DNA of 64,000 nt, taken from assembly GCA_963779685.1 (NCBI GenBank), contig CAVZZG010000003.1:1364001-1428000 (forward strand). The letters run 5' to 3'. The notes under the pieces were generated by a model. The model made no database searches, was not told where the DNA came from, and saw nothing but the letters and a program-made list of their open reading frames with translations. This document shows positions 35,191-44,318 of this stretch, one piece after another. Positions within the stretch are counted from its first letter, which is position 1. Each line of letters opens with the position of its first letter. The translations under genes and the position numbers were made by a program. This DNA comes from CAVZZG01 sp963779685. GTDB lineage: Bacteria > Actinomycetota > Thermoleophilia > Gaiellales > F1-60-MAGs149.

Positions 35191-36462
35191 ATGCCAGCAT
35201 GGGCCCTTCTAGCGGTCTCGTTGACGCTCGGCATCCCGGTCGCGTACACCATCGTGCGCGGGCGGGAGCGGACGCGCCAGGATCGCGCCCGCCAGTTCGA
35301 GCGGGAGCTCTCGCACGAGCTGCTCCAGCAGGCCTCCGCACTCGACCGGCTGGTCGCCGTGCTCGGCGGGCTCGCGGACTCGCGCAACGGCGACAGCGTG
35401 CTCGACCAGTCCGTGACGGAGGCGCGCCGGCTGCTGGGCGCAGACGACGCGATGCTGCTCCACGCGATGGCCGATGGCGCGCTGCGCGTGGCACCGCACG
35501 CCGTCGAGAAGCGGCCCGAGCTCGGCACGATCGAGGTCCTCGACCCGGACGATGCACCGCGGGTGGTGGGCGCGGCGCTGTCGGCGGGTGCGTGCCATGC
35601 GACGCCGCTCGCCGCCCATGACGAGCTGATCGGCGTCCTGGTGGTCGTGCGCAACGGGCGCGACGGCGAGCCGGCCCGCCAGTTCTCGCCCGCCGAGCTC
35701 GCGCAGTTGCGGGTCCTCGCGGACTTCGCGGCGCGCGCCGCCCAGAACGCCCGGCTCTACGCGCGGCTCGACCGGCTCAAGAACGAGGCGGAGGCCCGCG
35801 AGCGCGAGCGGACGCGGTTGTCCAACCAGCTGGCCGAGGCCGAGCAGGCCGAGCGGCGCCGGCTCGCCCTGCTGCTCCACGACGGCCCGCAGCAGACGAT
35901 CACGAGCGCCTCGCTGCTGCTCGACGCCTGCCTCGACGCCCTCGACGCGGACGACGCGGCCGAGGTGCATCGCATCCTCGCGATCGCCCGCGACCGCAAC
36001 CGCGAGGCGGTGCGCGACCTCCGCGAGCTGTCGTGGTCGCTCGAGCCCCCGGTCCTCCGCGACGAGGGCCTGACGGCAGCGCTCCTGCCGCTGTGCACGA
36101 AGCTCGGAGAGGCGCACGAGGTGCGCTTCCAGCTCGACGTCGAGGCCGCGGAGCGCCTCGAGATGGCGCAGCAGACCTACGTGTACCAGATCATCCGCGA
36201 GGCGATTGCGAACGCCATCAAGCACGGCCGTCCGAAGCGGATCGGCATCATGGCGGCGCGCGGCCAGGCCGGCGGTCTCGAGATCCACATCGTCGACGAC
36301 GGCACGGGCATCGTCGGCAACGGCGACCCGATGAGTCAGGGCATGGACGCGATGCGGGAGCGCGCGATGGCCCTGGGCGGCAGGGTCGAGTGGCTGACGC
36401 TCGCGCAGGGGACGCAGGTCGTGCTGAGCATCCCCGACGTCGGCATGTCCAACGCCGCCTGA
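35191..36462 (+). CDS. HisKA_3-type (NarX/DegS-like) sensor histidine kinase
   Basis: 423 residues from ATG 35191, 26 bases after the response regulator. One hydrophobic helix (about 3-20), a GAF-like sensor (about 65-185), a coiled coil, the dimerisation box with the phospho-His in RRRLALLLHDGPQQT, then an ATPase domain with N box REAIANAIKHG and G box VDDGTGI. It autophosphorylates and passes phosphate to the regulator at 34523. The signal is unknown. Confidence 0.92.
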   Translation: MPAWALLAVSLTLGIPVAYTIVRGRERTRQDRARQFERELSHELLQQASALDRLVAVLGGLADSRNGDSVLDQSVTEARRLLGADDAMLLHAMADGALRVAPHAVEKRPELGTIEVLDPDDAPRVVGAALSAGACHATPLAAHDELIGVLVVVRNGRDGEPARQFSPAELAQLRVLADFAARAAQNARLYARLDRLKNEAEARERERTRLSNQLAEAEQAERRRLALLLHDGPQQTITSASLLLDACLDALDADDAAEVHRILAIARDRNREAVRDLRELSWSLEPPVLRDEGLTAALLPLCTKLGEAHEVRFQLDVEAAERLEMAQQTYVYQIIREAIANAIKHGRPKRIGIMAARGQAGGLEIHIVDDGTGIVGNGDPMSQGMDAMRERAMALGGRVEWLTLAQGTQVVLSIPDVGMSNAA

Positions 36463-36510
36463 CCGGGCAACCCGGTCGTGGTCGCCTTCCCGACCCGGGC
36501 CTGCCCGGGG
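36461..36510. terminator. Two GC hairpins between convergent kinase and lgt genes
   Basis: GACCGGG-CAA-CCCGGTC at 36461-36477 starts within the kinase stop codon; a second hairpin lies at 36494-36509 (CCCGGGC/GCCCGGG). No T-run follows either, so these would be U-less terminators or RNA-stabilising hairpins for both convergent messages. Confidence 0.5.
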
Positions 36511-36528
36511 TGAGACCCGGCGCCGATC

Positions 36529-37356
36529 TCAGCGAACGAGCCCGGCGCCGGGCCGCGAGCGCCGGAGGCAGATCGCGAACCAGGTGGAGGCCAGGACGAA
36601 GACGACGCCGAACAGCACCTGGTTGAAGCGGAACGAACCCAGGTACTGCGCCTGGTCGACCCGCATCCCCTCGACCAGGAACCGGCCGAAGGAGTACGCG
36701 GCGAGGTACGCGGCGAAGATCGAGCCGGGAGGCAGGCGCTGCCAGGCCCGGCGGATGAGCCAGTAGAGCAGGAGCATGACACCGAAATCCCAGAGCGACT
36801 CGTAGAGGAACGTCGGATGGAACGTCGCGCTGGCCGCGTACCCGGCAGGGCGGTTGACCGGGTCGATCTCGAGGCCCCACGGCAGGCTGGTGGGCCCTCC
36901 GAAGAGCTCCTGATTGAAGTAGTTGCCCCAGCGACCGAGCGCCTGGGCGGCGGCCAGGCCCGGCGCGATGCAGTCGAACATCACGAGCGGCGGGATTCCC
37001 GCCCGGCGAGCGCCGATGTAGGCTCCCAGGGTTCCGCCGAGGATGACGCCCGGCAGGCCCAGCCCGCCCTGCCACACCAGGGGAATGTGGGCGAGGTGAC
37101 CCGAGAAGCGATCCCAGTCGGTGGCGACGTGGTAGAGCCGGGCGCCGACGATACCCATGGGCACGCACCAGTAGGCCACCGTGTAGACGCGGTCGGAGGG
37201 AAGACCGCGCCGCCGCAGCTCCCGCTTCGCCATCCAGCCGGCCAGCAGGACGCCGATTGCGAGCAGCGTCCCGTACCACCGCAGGTGGATCGGCCCCAGC
37301 TCGAAGATGAACGGCGAGGACGGGCTCGGGAGCGACAGCAGGGGCAGCATCGGCAC
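36529..37356 (-). CDS. lgt: Prolipoprotein diacylglyceryl transferase
   Basis: 275 residues from GTG 37356. Seven hydrophobic helices and the Lgt signature GRWGNYFNQELFG (about residues 143-155), plus the conserved LRWYG and GFxGLxGG-type segments (GGLGLPGVILGG). Lgt moves diacylglycerol from phosphatidylglycerol to the lipobox cysteine of lipoproteins, the first step of lipoprotein maturation; the lipoprotein at 43824 would be a client. Ten bases after the methyltransferase stop on the same strand. Confidence 0.94.
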   Translation of the reverse strand: MPMLPLLSLPSPSSPFIFELGPIHLRWYGTLLAIGVLLAGWMAKRELRRRGLPSDRVYTVAYWCVPMGIVGARLYHVATDWDRFSGHLAHIPLVWQGGLGLPGVILGGTLGAYIGARRAGIPPLVMFDCIAPGLAAAQALGRWGNYFNQELFGGPTSLPWGLEIDPVNRPAGYAASATFHPTFLYESLWDFGVMLLLYWLIRRAWQRLPPGSIFAAYLAAYSFGRFLVEGMRVDQAQYLGSFRFNQVLFGVVFVLASTWFAICLRRSRPGAGLVR

Positions 37357-37366
37357 GGAGCGGCGG

Positions 37367-38140
37367 TCAGCCCGTCGAGCCTCGACGGGCGACCAGCAGG
37401 GCGCGGGTCTGAATGCCGAACGGTGTCGGCCCTGGCCCGCCGTAGACGGCCTCGACGTGGAGATCCGCGGCCCGCAGCAGGCTCATGAGCTCGGTGACGG
37501 TGTAGAAGCGGACGGAGAAGTCGCGGTGCTCGCGCTGGCCCTCGGTGCCGACGATCATCAGCCGTTCGCCGGCGCGGCCCGTGAGCGGGTCGAACCAGCG
37601 CTCGGTCAGCCCGAGCGTGCCGTCTGCATCGAGCCAGTCGCGCTGCGAGGTCATCTCGGCATGCAGCGCGGCAATGCGGTCGCGGTGCTGGGTCTCCAGC
37701 AGGAAGAGGCCACCGGGATCCAGCGCGCGTCCCACCGACTCGAGCGTCTCGAGGTCGCCGGCGCTGTCGTCGAAGTAGCCGAACGAGGAGAACCACGATA
37801 CGGCCACGTCGTACCGGCCGACCGCGGTGTGCACGAGGCGCATGTCGCCCTCCACGAACTCGACCACGACGCCCGCGGCGCGCGCCCGGTCACGGGCAGC
37901 CGTCAGCATGGAGGCGGAGAGGTCGACCCCGGTCACCGCGTGACCGCGCTGCGCGAGCCCGACGGAGATGCGGCCGTCGCCGCACGGGACATCGAGAATC
38001 CGCGCGGTGGCCGGCGCTCCATGGGCCGTCAGCACCGCCTCGATGCCATCGAGGTCGCCCGCCGTGCGCGCGACGTCGGTGCGGTCGGCCCAGAGGCGGC
38101 GGTACGTCGCGTCGAAGAAGGATCGCCACCAGTCGTCCAC
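37367..38140 (-). CDS. Class I SAM-dependent methyltransferase
   Basis: 257 residues from GTG 38140. The SAM-binding motif I is ILDVPCGDGRIS (about residue 47), followed by the acidic GVDLSASML, FVEGDMR and YDVAVSWFSSFGYF. A C-terminal beta domain follows. The substrate is unknown. Expressed from a divergent, apparently leaderless promoter shared with the transglycosylase gene, and probably co-transcribed with lgt. Confidence 0.88.
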   Translation of the reverse strand: MDDWWRSFFDATYRRLWADRTDVARTAGDLDGIEAVLTAHGAPATARILDVPCGDGRISVGLAQRGHAVTGVDLSASMLTAARDRARAAGVVVEFVEGDMRLVHTAVGRYDVAVSWFSSFGYFDDSAGDLETLESVGRALDPGGLFLLETQHRDRIAALHAEMTSQRDWLDADGTLGLTERWFDPLTGRAGERLMIVGTEGQREHRDFSVRFYTVTELMSLLRAADLHVEAVYGGPGPTPFGIQTRALLVARRGSTG

Positions 38141-38147
38141 GTGCCTC

Positions 38148-38167
38148 AGCGTACCGTGCGGTACGGT
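38148..38167. promoter_or_regulatory. Back-to-back leaderless promoters around a palindrome
   Basis: Leftward: TACGCT (38153-38148) seven bases before GTG 38140. Rightward: TACGGT (38162-38167) six bases before GTG 38174. Between them CGTACCG-TG-CGGTACG (38150-38165) is a perfect 7-bp inverted repeat overlapping both -10 boxes. Confidence 0.55.
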
Positions 38168-38173
38168 GAGCGG

Positions 38174-39154
38174 GTGCACGGACGAGCGCTCGCGCTGGCT
38201 GTCGCCGCCCTGATCGCGGCCGTCCCCGCCGCGCGTGCATCCGCCGGCCTGGCACAGGTCATCGGCCCGGACGGCCGCCTGGTCGTGACCGCGGCGGCCC
38301 AGGCCGGCTGGGCGTACCCGGCCGACGGCTCGGTCGCCCAGGTCGCCGACGTCGCCCTCGGCGCGGGCACGGTCCAGCTCAGCGGCATCCGTCTGCTCGG
38401 CGGCCGCGTCGTCATCGGCACGTCGGTGGTCGGCACGACGGGGACGACGATCGGGCTCGTGGTCGATGGACGGCCGGTGCCAGCCCCGCGCGACAACACC
38501 GTCATCGCGATCCCGGGCGCCGGCTGGGCGCTGATCCAGCAGCAGGCCGTCATACCGTTGCGCACGGGCCGGCTCCGCACCACGCGGGTGGCGGTGCGGC
38601 TCCACCTGCTGGCTCCCGTCGGCGGCGTCCCCGCCGGTACGGACGTGCTGATCGGCTACGTGGCCGGGCGGGTCGGTCGCGTCCTGCTCGGTGGCGCCGC
38701 GGCCGAGATCCCGTCCGGACTCGTGCCCGTCTACAAGGCCGCCGGGCGGCGGTATGGCGTGCCGTGGTCGGTGCTGGCTGCGATCAACCGGGTCGAGACG
38801 TCGTTCGGCGCAAACCTCGCGACCTCGCCGGCCGGCGCGATCGGGTGGATGCAGTTCATGCCGGGGACCTGGGCGGTCTACGGCGTCGACGGCGACGGCG
38901 ACGGCCGCGTCAACCCCTACTCCCCGGCCGACGCCATCTTCGCCGCCGCCAACCTGCTCTCGGCGAACGGCGCAGGGCACGACCTGGCACGCGCGGTCTT
39001 CCAGTACAACCACGCCACCTGGTACGTCGATCGGGTGCTCGCACTGGCGAGCGCCTACGCCGACGGCACGACCACGCTGCCGGCCGGCGTCGATGCGCCC
39101 CAGCCCGGCGAAGACGAGAACGGCCGGCTCTACTCCCCGATAGCGCTCTGGTAG
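38174..39154 (+). CDS. Secreted lytic murein transglycosylase (SLT domain)
   Basis: 326 residues from GTG 38174. A Sec signal peptide (about 1-24, AALIAAVPAARASA) is followed by a beta-rich Gly/Val region (to about 180), then an SLT domain with catalytic Glu in INRVETSFGAN, GAIGWMQFMPGTW and FQYNHATWYVDRVL. It cleaves peptidoglycan glycan strands to anhydromuramic ends outside the membrane. Spacing to the next gene is 47 bases. Confidence 0.9.
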   Translation: MHGRALALAVAALIAAVPAARASAGLAQVIGPDGRLVVTAAAQAGWAYPADGSVAQVADVALGAGTVQLSGIRLLGGRVVIGTSVVGTTGTTIGLVVDGRPVPAPRDNTVIAIPGAGWALIQQQAVIPLRTGRLRTTRVAVRLHLLAPVGGVPAGTDVLIGYVAGRVGRVLLGGAAAEIPSGLVPVYKAAGRRYGVPWSVLAAINRVETSFGANLATSPAGAIGWMQFMPGTWAVYGVDGDGDGRVNPYSPADAIFAAANLLSANGAGHDLARAVFQYNHATWYVDRVLALASAYADGTTTLPAGVDAPQPGEDENGRLYSPIALW

Positions 39155-39201
39155 GGCGACCGGTGGTGCCGTCGGGCCCATCTGCAACCCTCCGGTGAGG
39201 A

Positions 39202-41154
39202 ATGGCGATGCCGGAACGCTACGACGAGGGGGGAATCGAACTCCTCGAGGGCCTCGACCCCGTACGCAAGCGCCCCGGCATGTACGTCGGCGGCACGAAC
39301 GCGCGGGCTCTCCATCACCTCGTCTGGGAGGTCGTCGACAACGCGGTCGACGAGGCCCTCGCCGGCCACTGCGGTGAGATCGCCGTCGAACTGGACGCCG
39401 ACGGGGTCGTGACGGTCGTCGACGACGGCCGCGGCATACCGGTGGGAACCCACGTCGCGACCGGTATCTCGGCCCTCGAACTCGTGTTCACGCGGCTGCA
39501 CGCGGGCGGCAAGTTCGGCGGCGGCGGCTACCGCGTCTCGGGCGGCCTCCACGGCGTCGGCGCATCGGTCGCCAACGCGCTCTCGGCGTGGCTCGAAGTC
39601 GAGGTCAAGCGAGACGGACGCCTCTGGACGCAGCGCTACGAACAGGGCGTCCCGATGACCGGGGTCGTCGAGGTCCGTCGCCTGAAGCGCGGCGAGAGGA
39701 CCGGCACCACGGTGCGGTTCCGCTACGACGAGTCGATCTTCGACCGGGGCGTCCACTACAACCCATCGCTGATCTCGGCCCGGCTGAAGGAGAAGTCCTT
39801 CCTCGTGCGGGGCCTGACCTTCCGGTTCCGGGCGGCCGGCCACGACGAGCAGGTCTTCCGGTCGCAGCACGGTCTCGCCGACTACGTGCGCGAGCTGAAC
39901 GCCGACCGCCAGGCGATGCACCCCACCGTCATCTCGCTCGCCTCCGCCGCCGGCGCCGAGATGCCGGTCGAGGTGGCGCTGCAGTGGACGGACGCGGCCG
40001 AGGAGCGGATCTACAGCTTCTGCAACGTCGTCAACACGGTCGACGGAGGCACGCACGTCTCGGGCCTGCGGCGCGCGCTGACGCGCGGGCTGAACGCCGC
40101 CGCTCACGATGCCGGCCGGCTGAAGAAGGACCGCGGCGAGACCCTCGAGGCCAAGGACATCTTCGACGGGCTGACGGCGGCGGTGTCCGTCATGCTCACC
40201 GACCCGCAGTTCGAGGGCCAGACGAAGGGGCGCCTCAACAACAGCGAGGCCACCGGCGCGGTGCAGTCCTTCGCGGCGCCGCTCTTCGCCGAGTGGCTCC
40301 AGTCGAACCCGCGGGAGGCGAAGGCGATCCTCGACCGGATCCTGCTCACCCGCGAGATCCGCATCGCCCAGTCCAAGATCTCGAAGAAGATCCGCAACGC
40401 CGCCACGTCGATCTTCTCGGACTCGAACCTGCCGGGCAAGCTCGCCGACACCCTCGACAACCCGGGCATCCCGATCGAGGAGCGGGAGCTGTTCATCGTC
40501 GAGGGCGACTCCGCCGGCGGATCGGCGAAGGCCGCGCGGGACGCGAACACCCAGGCGATCCTCCCCATCCGGGGCAAGATCCTCAACGTCCTCGGGGCGC
40601 GGCCCGGGAAGGCGTTCGAGAACAGCGAGGTCGACTCCATCCTCGTCGCCCTCGGCGGCCGCAAGGACGCCATCGGCAAGGCGATCGTGGCCACGCTCCA
40701 GCCGGACATGCGCCGCTACGGGCGCGTCGTGCTCTGCTCGGACGCGGACGCCGACGGGGCGCACATCGGCAACCTGCTGATCACGCTCTTCCACGAGCTG
40801 TTCCCGCGGCTGCTGGCAGAGGGACGCGTGTTCCTCGCCAGGCCCCCGCTGTTCCGGGTCTCGCTCGCCGACGGCACCTACGTGTACGTCGACTCCGAGC
40901 AGGAGCTGGCGCGGACGCTGAAAGCCCGGCGTCGCACCGGCGAGCACGTGACGCGCTTCAAGGGACTCGGCGAGATGAACCCCGACCAGCTCCGCGAGAC
41001 GGTGTTCGATCCGGGCTCGCGCGCCCTCGTGCAGGTCAGGCTCGAGGACGCGGCCCACGTCGCCAAGACCGTGCGCCTGCTGATGGGCAACGATGCCGCT
41101 CCGCGGCGGGAATGGCTCGAGGACGCGGCCACCGGCAGCGAGGTGGACGTGTGA
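39202..41154 (+). CDS. Type IIA topoisomerase ATPase subunit (GyrB/ParE)
   Basis: 650 residues from ATG 39202. GHKL ATPase motifs: VVDNAVDEAL, DDGRGIPVG, GGKFGGGGYRVSGGLHGVGA; transducer lysine in QTKGRLNNSEA; Toprim motifs VEGDSAGGSAK and DADADGAHI; and RFKGLGEMN at the C-terminus. It uses ATP to drive strand passage with the GyrA/ParC partner that follows after seven bases. GyrB and ParE are hard to tell apart; the GVGAS (rather than GVGVS) and the partner's weak GyrA box lean to topoisomerase IV, but this is the only such pair in view and a gyrase role is possible. Confidence 0.92.
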   Translation: MAMPERYDEGGIELLEGLDPVRKRPGMYVGGTNARALHHLVWEVVDNAVDEALAGHCGEIAVELDADGVVTVVDDGRGIPVGTHVATGISALELVFTRLHAGGKFGGGGYRVSGGLHGVGASVANALSAWLEVEVKRDGRLWTQRYEQGVPMTGVVEVRRLKRGERTGTTVRFRYDESIFDRGVHYNPSLISARLKEKSFLVRGLTFRFRAAGHDEQVFRSQHGLADYVRELNADRQAMHPTVISLASAAGAEMPVEVALQWTDAAEERIYSFCNVVNTVDGGTHVSGLRRALTRGLNAAAHDAGRLKKDRGETLEAKDIFDGLTAAVSVMLTDPQFEGQTKGRLNNSEATGAVQSFAAPLFAEWLQSNPREAKAILDRILLTREIRIAQSKISKKIRNAATSIFSDSNLPGKLADTLDNPGIPIEERELFIVEGDSAGGSAKAARDANTQAILPIRGKILNVLGARPGKAFENSEVDSILVALGGRKDAIGKAIVATLQPDMRRYGRVVLCSDADADGAHIGNLLITLFHELFPRLLAEGRVFLARPPLFRVSLADGTYVYVDSEQELARTLKARRRTGEHVTRFKGLGEMNPDQLRETVFDPGSRALVQVRLEDAAHVAKTVRLLMGNDAAPRREWLEDAATGSEVDV

Positions 41155-41161
41155 GCGCGGC

Positions 41162-43669
41162 ATGAGCGACGACGACCTCGACGTCCTCGAGAGCGACGAC
41201 CCGATCGAGCACGTGGCGTGGGGCGGCGAGACGATCGACGCGGCCGACGCGATGCTCGAGCGGGCCCTCTCGTACGGCATGTACGTCAACAAGGGCCGCG
41301 CCATCCCCGACGTCCGGGACGGCCTCAAACCGGTCCAGCGGCGGATCATCTACAGCCTCGACGAGCTCGGCGCGCGCGCTGGCCGGCCCTACCTGAAGTC
41401 CGCCACCGTGATCGGCCAGGTGATCGGCCACTACCACCCGCACGGCGACAGCGCGGTCTACGACGCCATGGTCCGCCTGGCACAGGACTTCCACCAGAAC
41501 GTGCCGTTGATCGACGGCCAGGGCAACTGGGGCAGCGTCGGTCCGAAGGAGTTCTCCGACCCGGCTGCCGCCTACCGCTACACGGAGGCGCGCCTGACAG
41601 CGGCCGCCAGCGATTGGCTCGGCGACCTGCGGCCGGAGGTGGTCGAGTACCGGCCGAACTTCAGCGAGAAACGGCAGGAGCCCTTCGTCCTGCCCGTGAC
41701 GTTCCCGAACCTGCTCGTGAACGGCTCGAAGGGCATCGGCTGGTCGATGGCGTGCGAGATCCCCCCGCACAACCTCGGCGAGGCGTGCGCGGCGGCCATC
41801 CTGCTCGCCGAGAACCCCGATGCGACGGTCGAGGACCTGCTCCGCGTCATGCCCGGGCCCGACTTCCCGACCGGCGGCATCATCGTCGACCCCGAGGACC
41901 TGGCCGACGCCTACCGGAAGGGGCAGGGAACGTTCCGCCTGCAGGCGCGGTTCCACGTCGAGCAGCTGCCGGGCAACCTGCAGGCGGTCGTGATCACGGA
42001 ACTGCCCTACGGCGTCTCGCCCGATCAGGTGGTTGCGGAGGTGGTCCGCGCGGCGCGGGCGGACAAGATCGGCGACGTGACCGAGTTGCCGAAGAACCTG
42101 TCCGACCGCAACGGCCTGCGCGTCCAGGTGCGCTGCAAGCGCGGCGGGAACGTCACCAAGCTGATCGCCGACCTGATGCGGACGACCAGCCTGCGGATCA
42201 CGGTGGGCATCAACATGACCGTGCTGGTCGACGGTGCACCGCGACAGCTGGGGCTGCGCGAGGCGGTCGATCGGTTCGTCTCCTTCCGCTTCGAGGTCGT
42301 GACCCGCCGGCTCGAGTACGAGCGCGCCGAGCTGCTGCGCGATCTGCACCGCCTCATCGCGCTGCTGGCGGCCCTCGACGCGATCGACGCGGTCGTCAAG
42401 ATCATCCGCGAGGCCGAGGACGACGACGATGCCCGCGAGCAGCTCAAGCGCCGGCTGATGGTGCGGCCGCACGGGACGAACACCGACCAGCGGATCGACG
42501 ACGAACAGGCGCAGTTCATCCTCGACATGCCGCTCAAGCGCCTGTCGCGCCTGAACCGGCTCCGGCTCGAGGATGAACGCGCGAAGAAGGGCGCGCGCGT
42601 CGACGAGATCGGCCGCACCCTCGACTCGTACGACGCGCTCCGCGACCTCGTGGTCGGCGAGCTGCGAGAGACGACGTCGCGCTATGGCGGGCCCCGGCGG
42701 ACGCTGCTCGGCGGCGACGCCGGTGCGGCTCCGGCGGCCACCGGTACGCGGAAGTCGGATCTCGCGGTCGTGGCCGCGCCGCGGACACCGGTGTGGCTGT
42801 TCGCCACCGTCGGCGGCGCGTGCGCGACCCGCGAACGCGACGGCCGACTCCAGCGAGTGCCGGTGACGGCGGGGGCCGGCGACGCGGTCGCGACGGCCAT
42901 CGCCACCGACACGGGCTCGGAGCTGCACGCCTTCAGCACCGACGGTCTCGTCTTTCGCTTGCGCGTGGCCGACGTGCCGATCGAGAGTCGCATCTCCCGG
43001 GGTGTCCGCGCCGTGGCGCTCGCCCGTGGCGCCGGCGTCGCCGCGCTGGTGCCCGTCGAACCGGCCGGCGGCTTCCTGCTCGTGGTGACGGCGGGTGGGG
43101 AGATCAAGCGCACCGAGGCCGCGGTCTTCGCCGGCTCGCACATCGGGGGCTCGCCCGCGATGGACCTCGAGGCCGGCGACCGGGTGGTCGGAGTCGTGCC
43201 GCACGGCGAGGACGACGAGTTGTTCCTCCACACCGCGCACGGCCGGACCCTGCGAATCCAGGCGGCCAGGCTCCGGCCGGTCAAGAGCGCGGGAGCCGGA
43301 GGGGTCGCCGGTATCCGCCTGGCCACCGGCGACCGGGTCGTCGCCGCCGGCGTGGCAGCCGGCGAGGCCGTGCTCGTGCTGCACGAGCTCGGTCACGGCA
43401 AGCTCGTGCCGCTGACCGCGTACCCGGTGCAGGGTCGCGGGTCGGGCGGCGTCCAGAGTGCCATTCCCGCGATACCCAAGCGGGCGCCGGCGGGTGCCGT
43501 CGCGGCCTCCGTCGCGCTCGCCGTGGAAGGCGAGGCGATGGTGCTGACGGCCGCCGGCGGCCTGCACCTGCTCGGCCGCGGGCTCGAGCAGGCGACACGA
43601 GCCACCGCGTCCCGCCGGCTCGTCGAGCTCGCTGCCGGCGACGAGGTCGTCGCGGCGATCGCCACCTGA
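41162..43669 (+). CDS. Type IIA topoisomerase cleavage subunit (GyrA/ParC)
   Basis: 835 residues from ATG 41162. The winged-helix and tower contain GLKPVQRRI, HYHPHGDSAVYD and the catalytic Tyr in AAAYRYTEARL. The C-terminal beta-pinwheel begins near residue 520 and ends ELAAGDEVVAAIAT. The GyrA box normally reads QRRGGKG; here the best match is VQGRGSGGV near residue 760, a form seen in ParC-like proteins, so DNA wrapping and true supercoiling may be weak. It cuts and rejoins DNA with the preceding subunit. An intrinsic-type terminator follows. Confidence 0.92.
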   Translation: MSDDDLDVLESDDPIEHVAWGGETIDAADAMLERALSYGMYVNKGRAIPDVRDGLKPVQRRIIYSLDELGARAGRPYLKSATVIGQVIGHYHPHGDSAVYDAMVRLAQDFHQNVPLIDGQGNWGSVGPKEFSDPAAAYRYTEARLTAAASDWLGDLRPEVVEYRPNFSEKRQEPFVLPVTFPNLLVNGSKGIGWSMACEIPPHNLGEACAAAILLAENPDATVEDLLRVMPGPDFPTGGIIVDPEDLADAYRKGQGTFRLQARFHVEQLPGNLQAVVITELPYGVSPDQVVAEVVRAARADKIGDVTELPKNLSDRNGLRVQVRCKRGGNVTKLIADLMRTTSLRITVGINMTVLVDGAPRQLGLREAVDRFVSFRFEVVTRRLEYERAELLRDLHRLIALLAALDAIDAVVKIIREAEDDDDAREQLKRRLMVRPHGTNTDQRIDDEQAQFILDMPLKRLSRLNRLRLEDERAKKGARVDEIGRTLDSYDALRDLVVGELRETTSRYGGPRRTLLGGDAGAAPAATGTRKSDLAVVAAPRTPVWLFATVGGACATRERDGRLQRVPVTAGAGDAVATAIATDTGSELHAFSTDGLVFRLRVADVPIESRISRGVRAVALARGAGVAALVPVEPAGGFLLVVTAGGEIKRTEAAVFAGSHIGGSPAMDLEAGDRVVGVVPHGEDDELFLHTAHGRTLRIQAARLRPVKSAGAGGVAGIRLATGDRVVAAGVAAGEAVLVLHELGHGKLVPLTAYPVQGRGSGGVQSAIPAIPKRAPAGAVAASVALAVEGEAMVLTAAGGLHLLGRGLEQATRATASRRLVELAAGDEVVAAIAT

Positions 43670-43678
43670 CCCTTCGTG

Positions 43679-43712
43679 GGTGAGATGCGACGCATGAGTT
43701 CTCACCAGTTTT
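43679..43712 (+). terminator. Intrinsic terminator after the topoisomerase operon
   Basis: GGTGAGA (43679-43685) pairs with TCTCACC (43700-43706), with a nested ATGCG-A-CGCAT option, followed by AGTTTT. It lies ten bases after the stop. Confidence 0.55.
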
Positions 43713-43733
43713 CATGACAATTCATCAGAACCC

Positions 43734-43763
43734 TTGCAGGATCTGACAGACCTGTCATAAGGT
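43734..43763 (+). promoter_or_regulatory. Promoter of the cupredoxin gene with inner palindrome
   Basis: TTGCAG at 43734-43739, spacer of 18, TAAGGT at 43758-43763 (or CATAAG at 43756). The palindrome TGACAG-AC-CTGTCA (43744-43757) occupies the spacer up to the -10 box. Unlike many genes here the product has a strong ribosome site, AGGAGG at 43809-43814. Confidence 0.55.
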
Positions 43764-43823
43764 AGCCCCTGTCGGCTGTCCCCCAGGTGCCGGCACTACC
43801 CCAATAGCAGGAGGAGATGCCTC

Positions 43824-44273
43824 ATGCGAGCACGACTCGCTGGGACGTTGACCCTTGCCGCCTTCGCCCTCGCCGCATGCGGCGGGTCGTCGGGCGGCAG
43901 CTCGAGCGCGGTTCCCGCGGCCCCCTCGGGCGACGAGAACGTCGCAGTCCAGCTCGGCGTCGGCCAGGAGCTGAGCGTCGTCGCCGCCCCCGGCAAGGCC
44001 GCCCCGGGCAAGGTCACGTTCTCGGTCACGAACGACGGCAAGATCCACCACGAGCTGGTCGTCGTGCCCCTCGTGACCGGAAGCTCGCCGCAAGCGCTGC
44101 TCACCTCCTCGGGCGAGGCCAGCGAAGACGGCTCGCCGGGCGAGGTGCCCGGCATCGAGCCCGGCCAGACCAAGTCGGTCACGATCGACCTGAAGCCCGG
44201 GAACTACGTGCTGCTGTGCAACGAGCCCGGCCACTTCGCGGGCGGCATGGCCACGACGTTCACCGTCTCCTAG
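43824..44273 (+). CDS. Cupredoxin-fold lipoprotein (plastocyanin-like copper protein)
   Basis: 149 residues from ATG 43824, with AGGAGG nine bases upstream. A type II signal peptide ends in the lipobox LAAC (Cys about residue 19), then a low-complexity Gly/Ser linker and one cupredoxin domain. The type-1 copper ligands are visible: His in KIHHELVV, Cys in LLCNEPGH, His of that same motif, and Met in GGMAT. It probably carries electrons or copper on the outer face of the membrane. Confidence 0.88.
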   Translation: MRARLAGTLTLAAFALAACGGSSGGSSSAVPAAPSGDENVAVQLGVGQELSVVAAPGKAAPGKVTFSVTNDGKIHHELVVVPLVTGSSPQALLTSSGEASEDGSPGEVPGIEPGQTKSVTIDLKPGNYVLLCNEPGHFAGGMATTFTVS

Positions 44274-44318
44274 GCCCCAACCGGATCGGGGGCGCCTGGC
44301 ACCTGCCACCCTTGCAGC

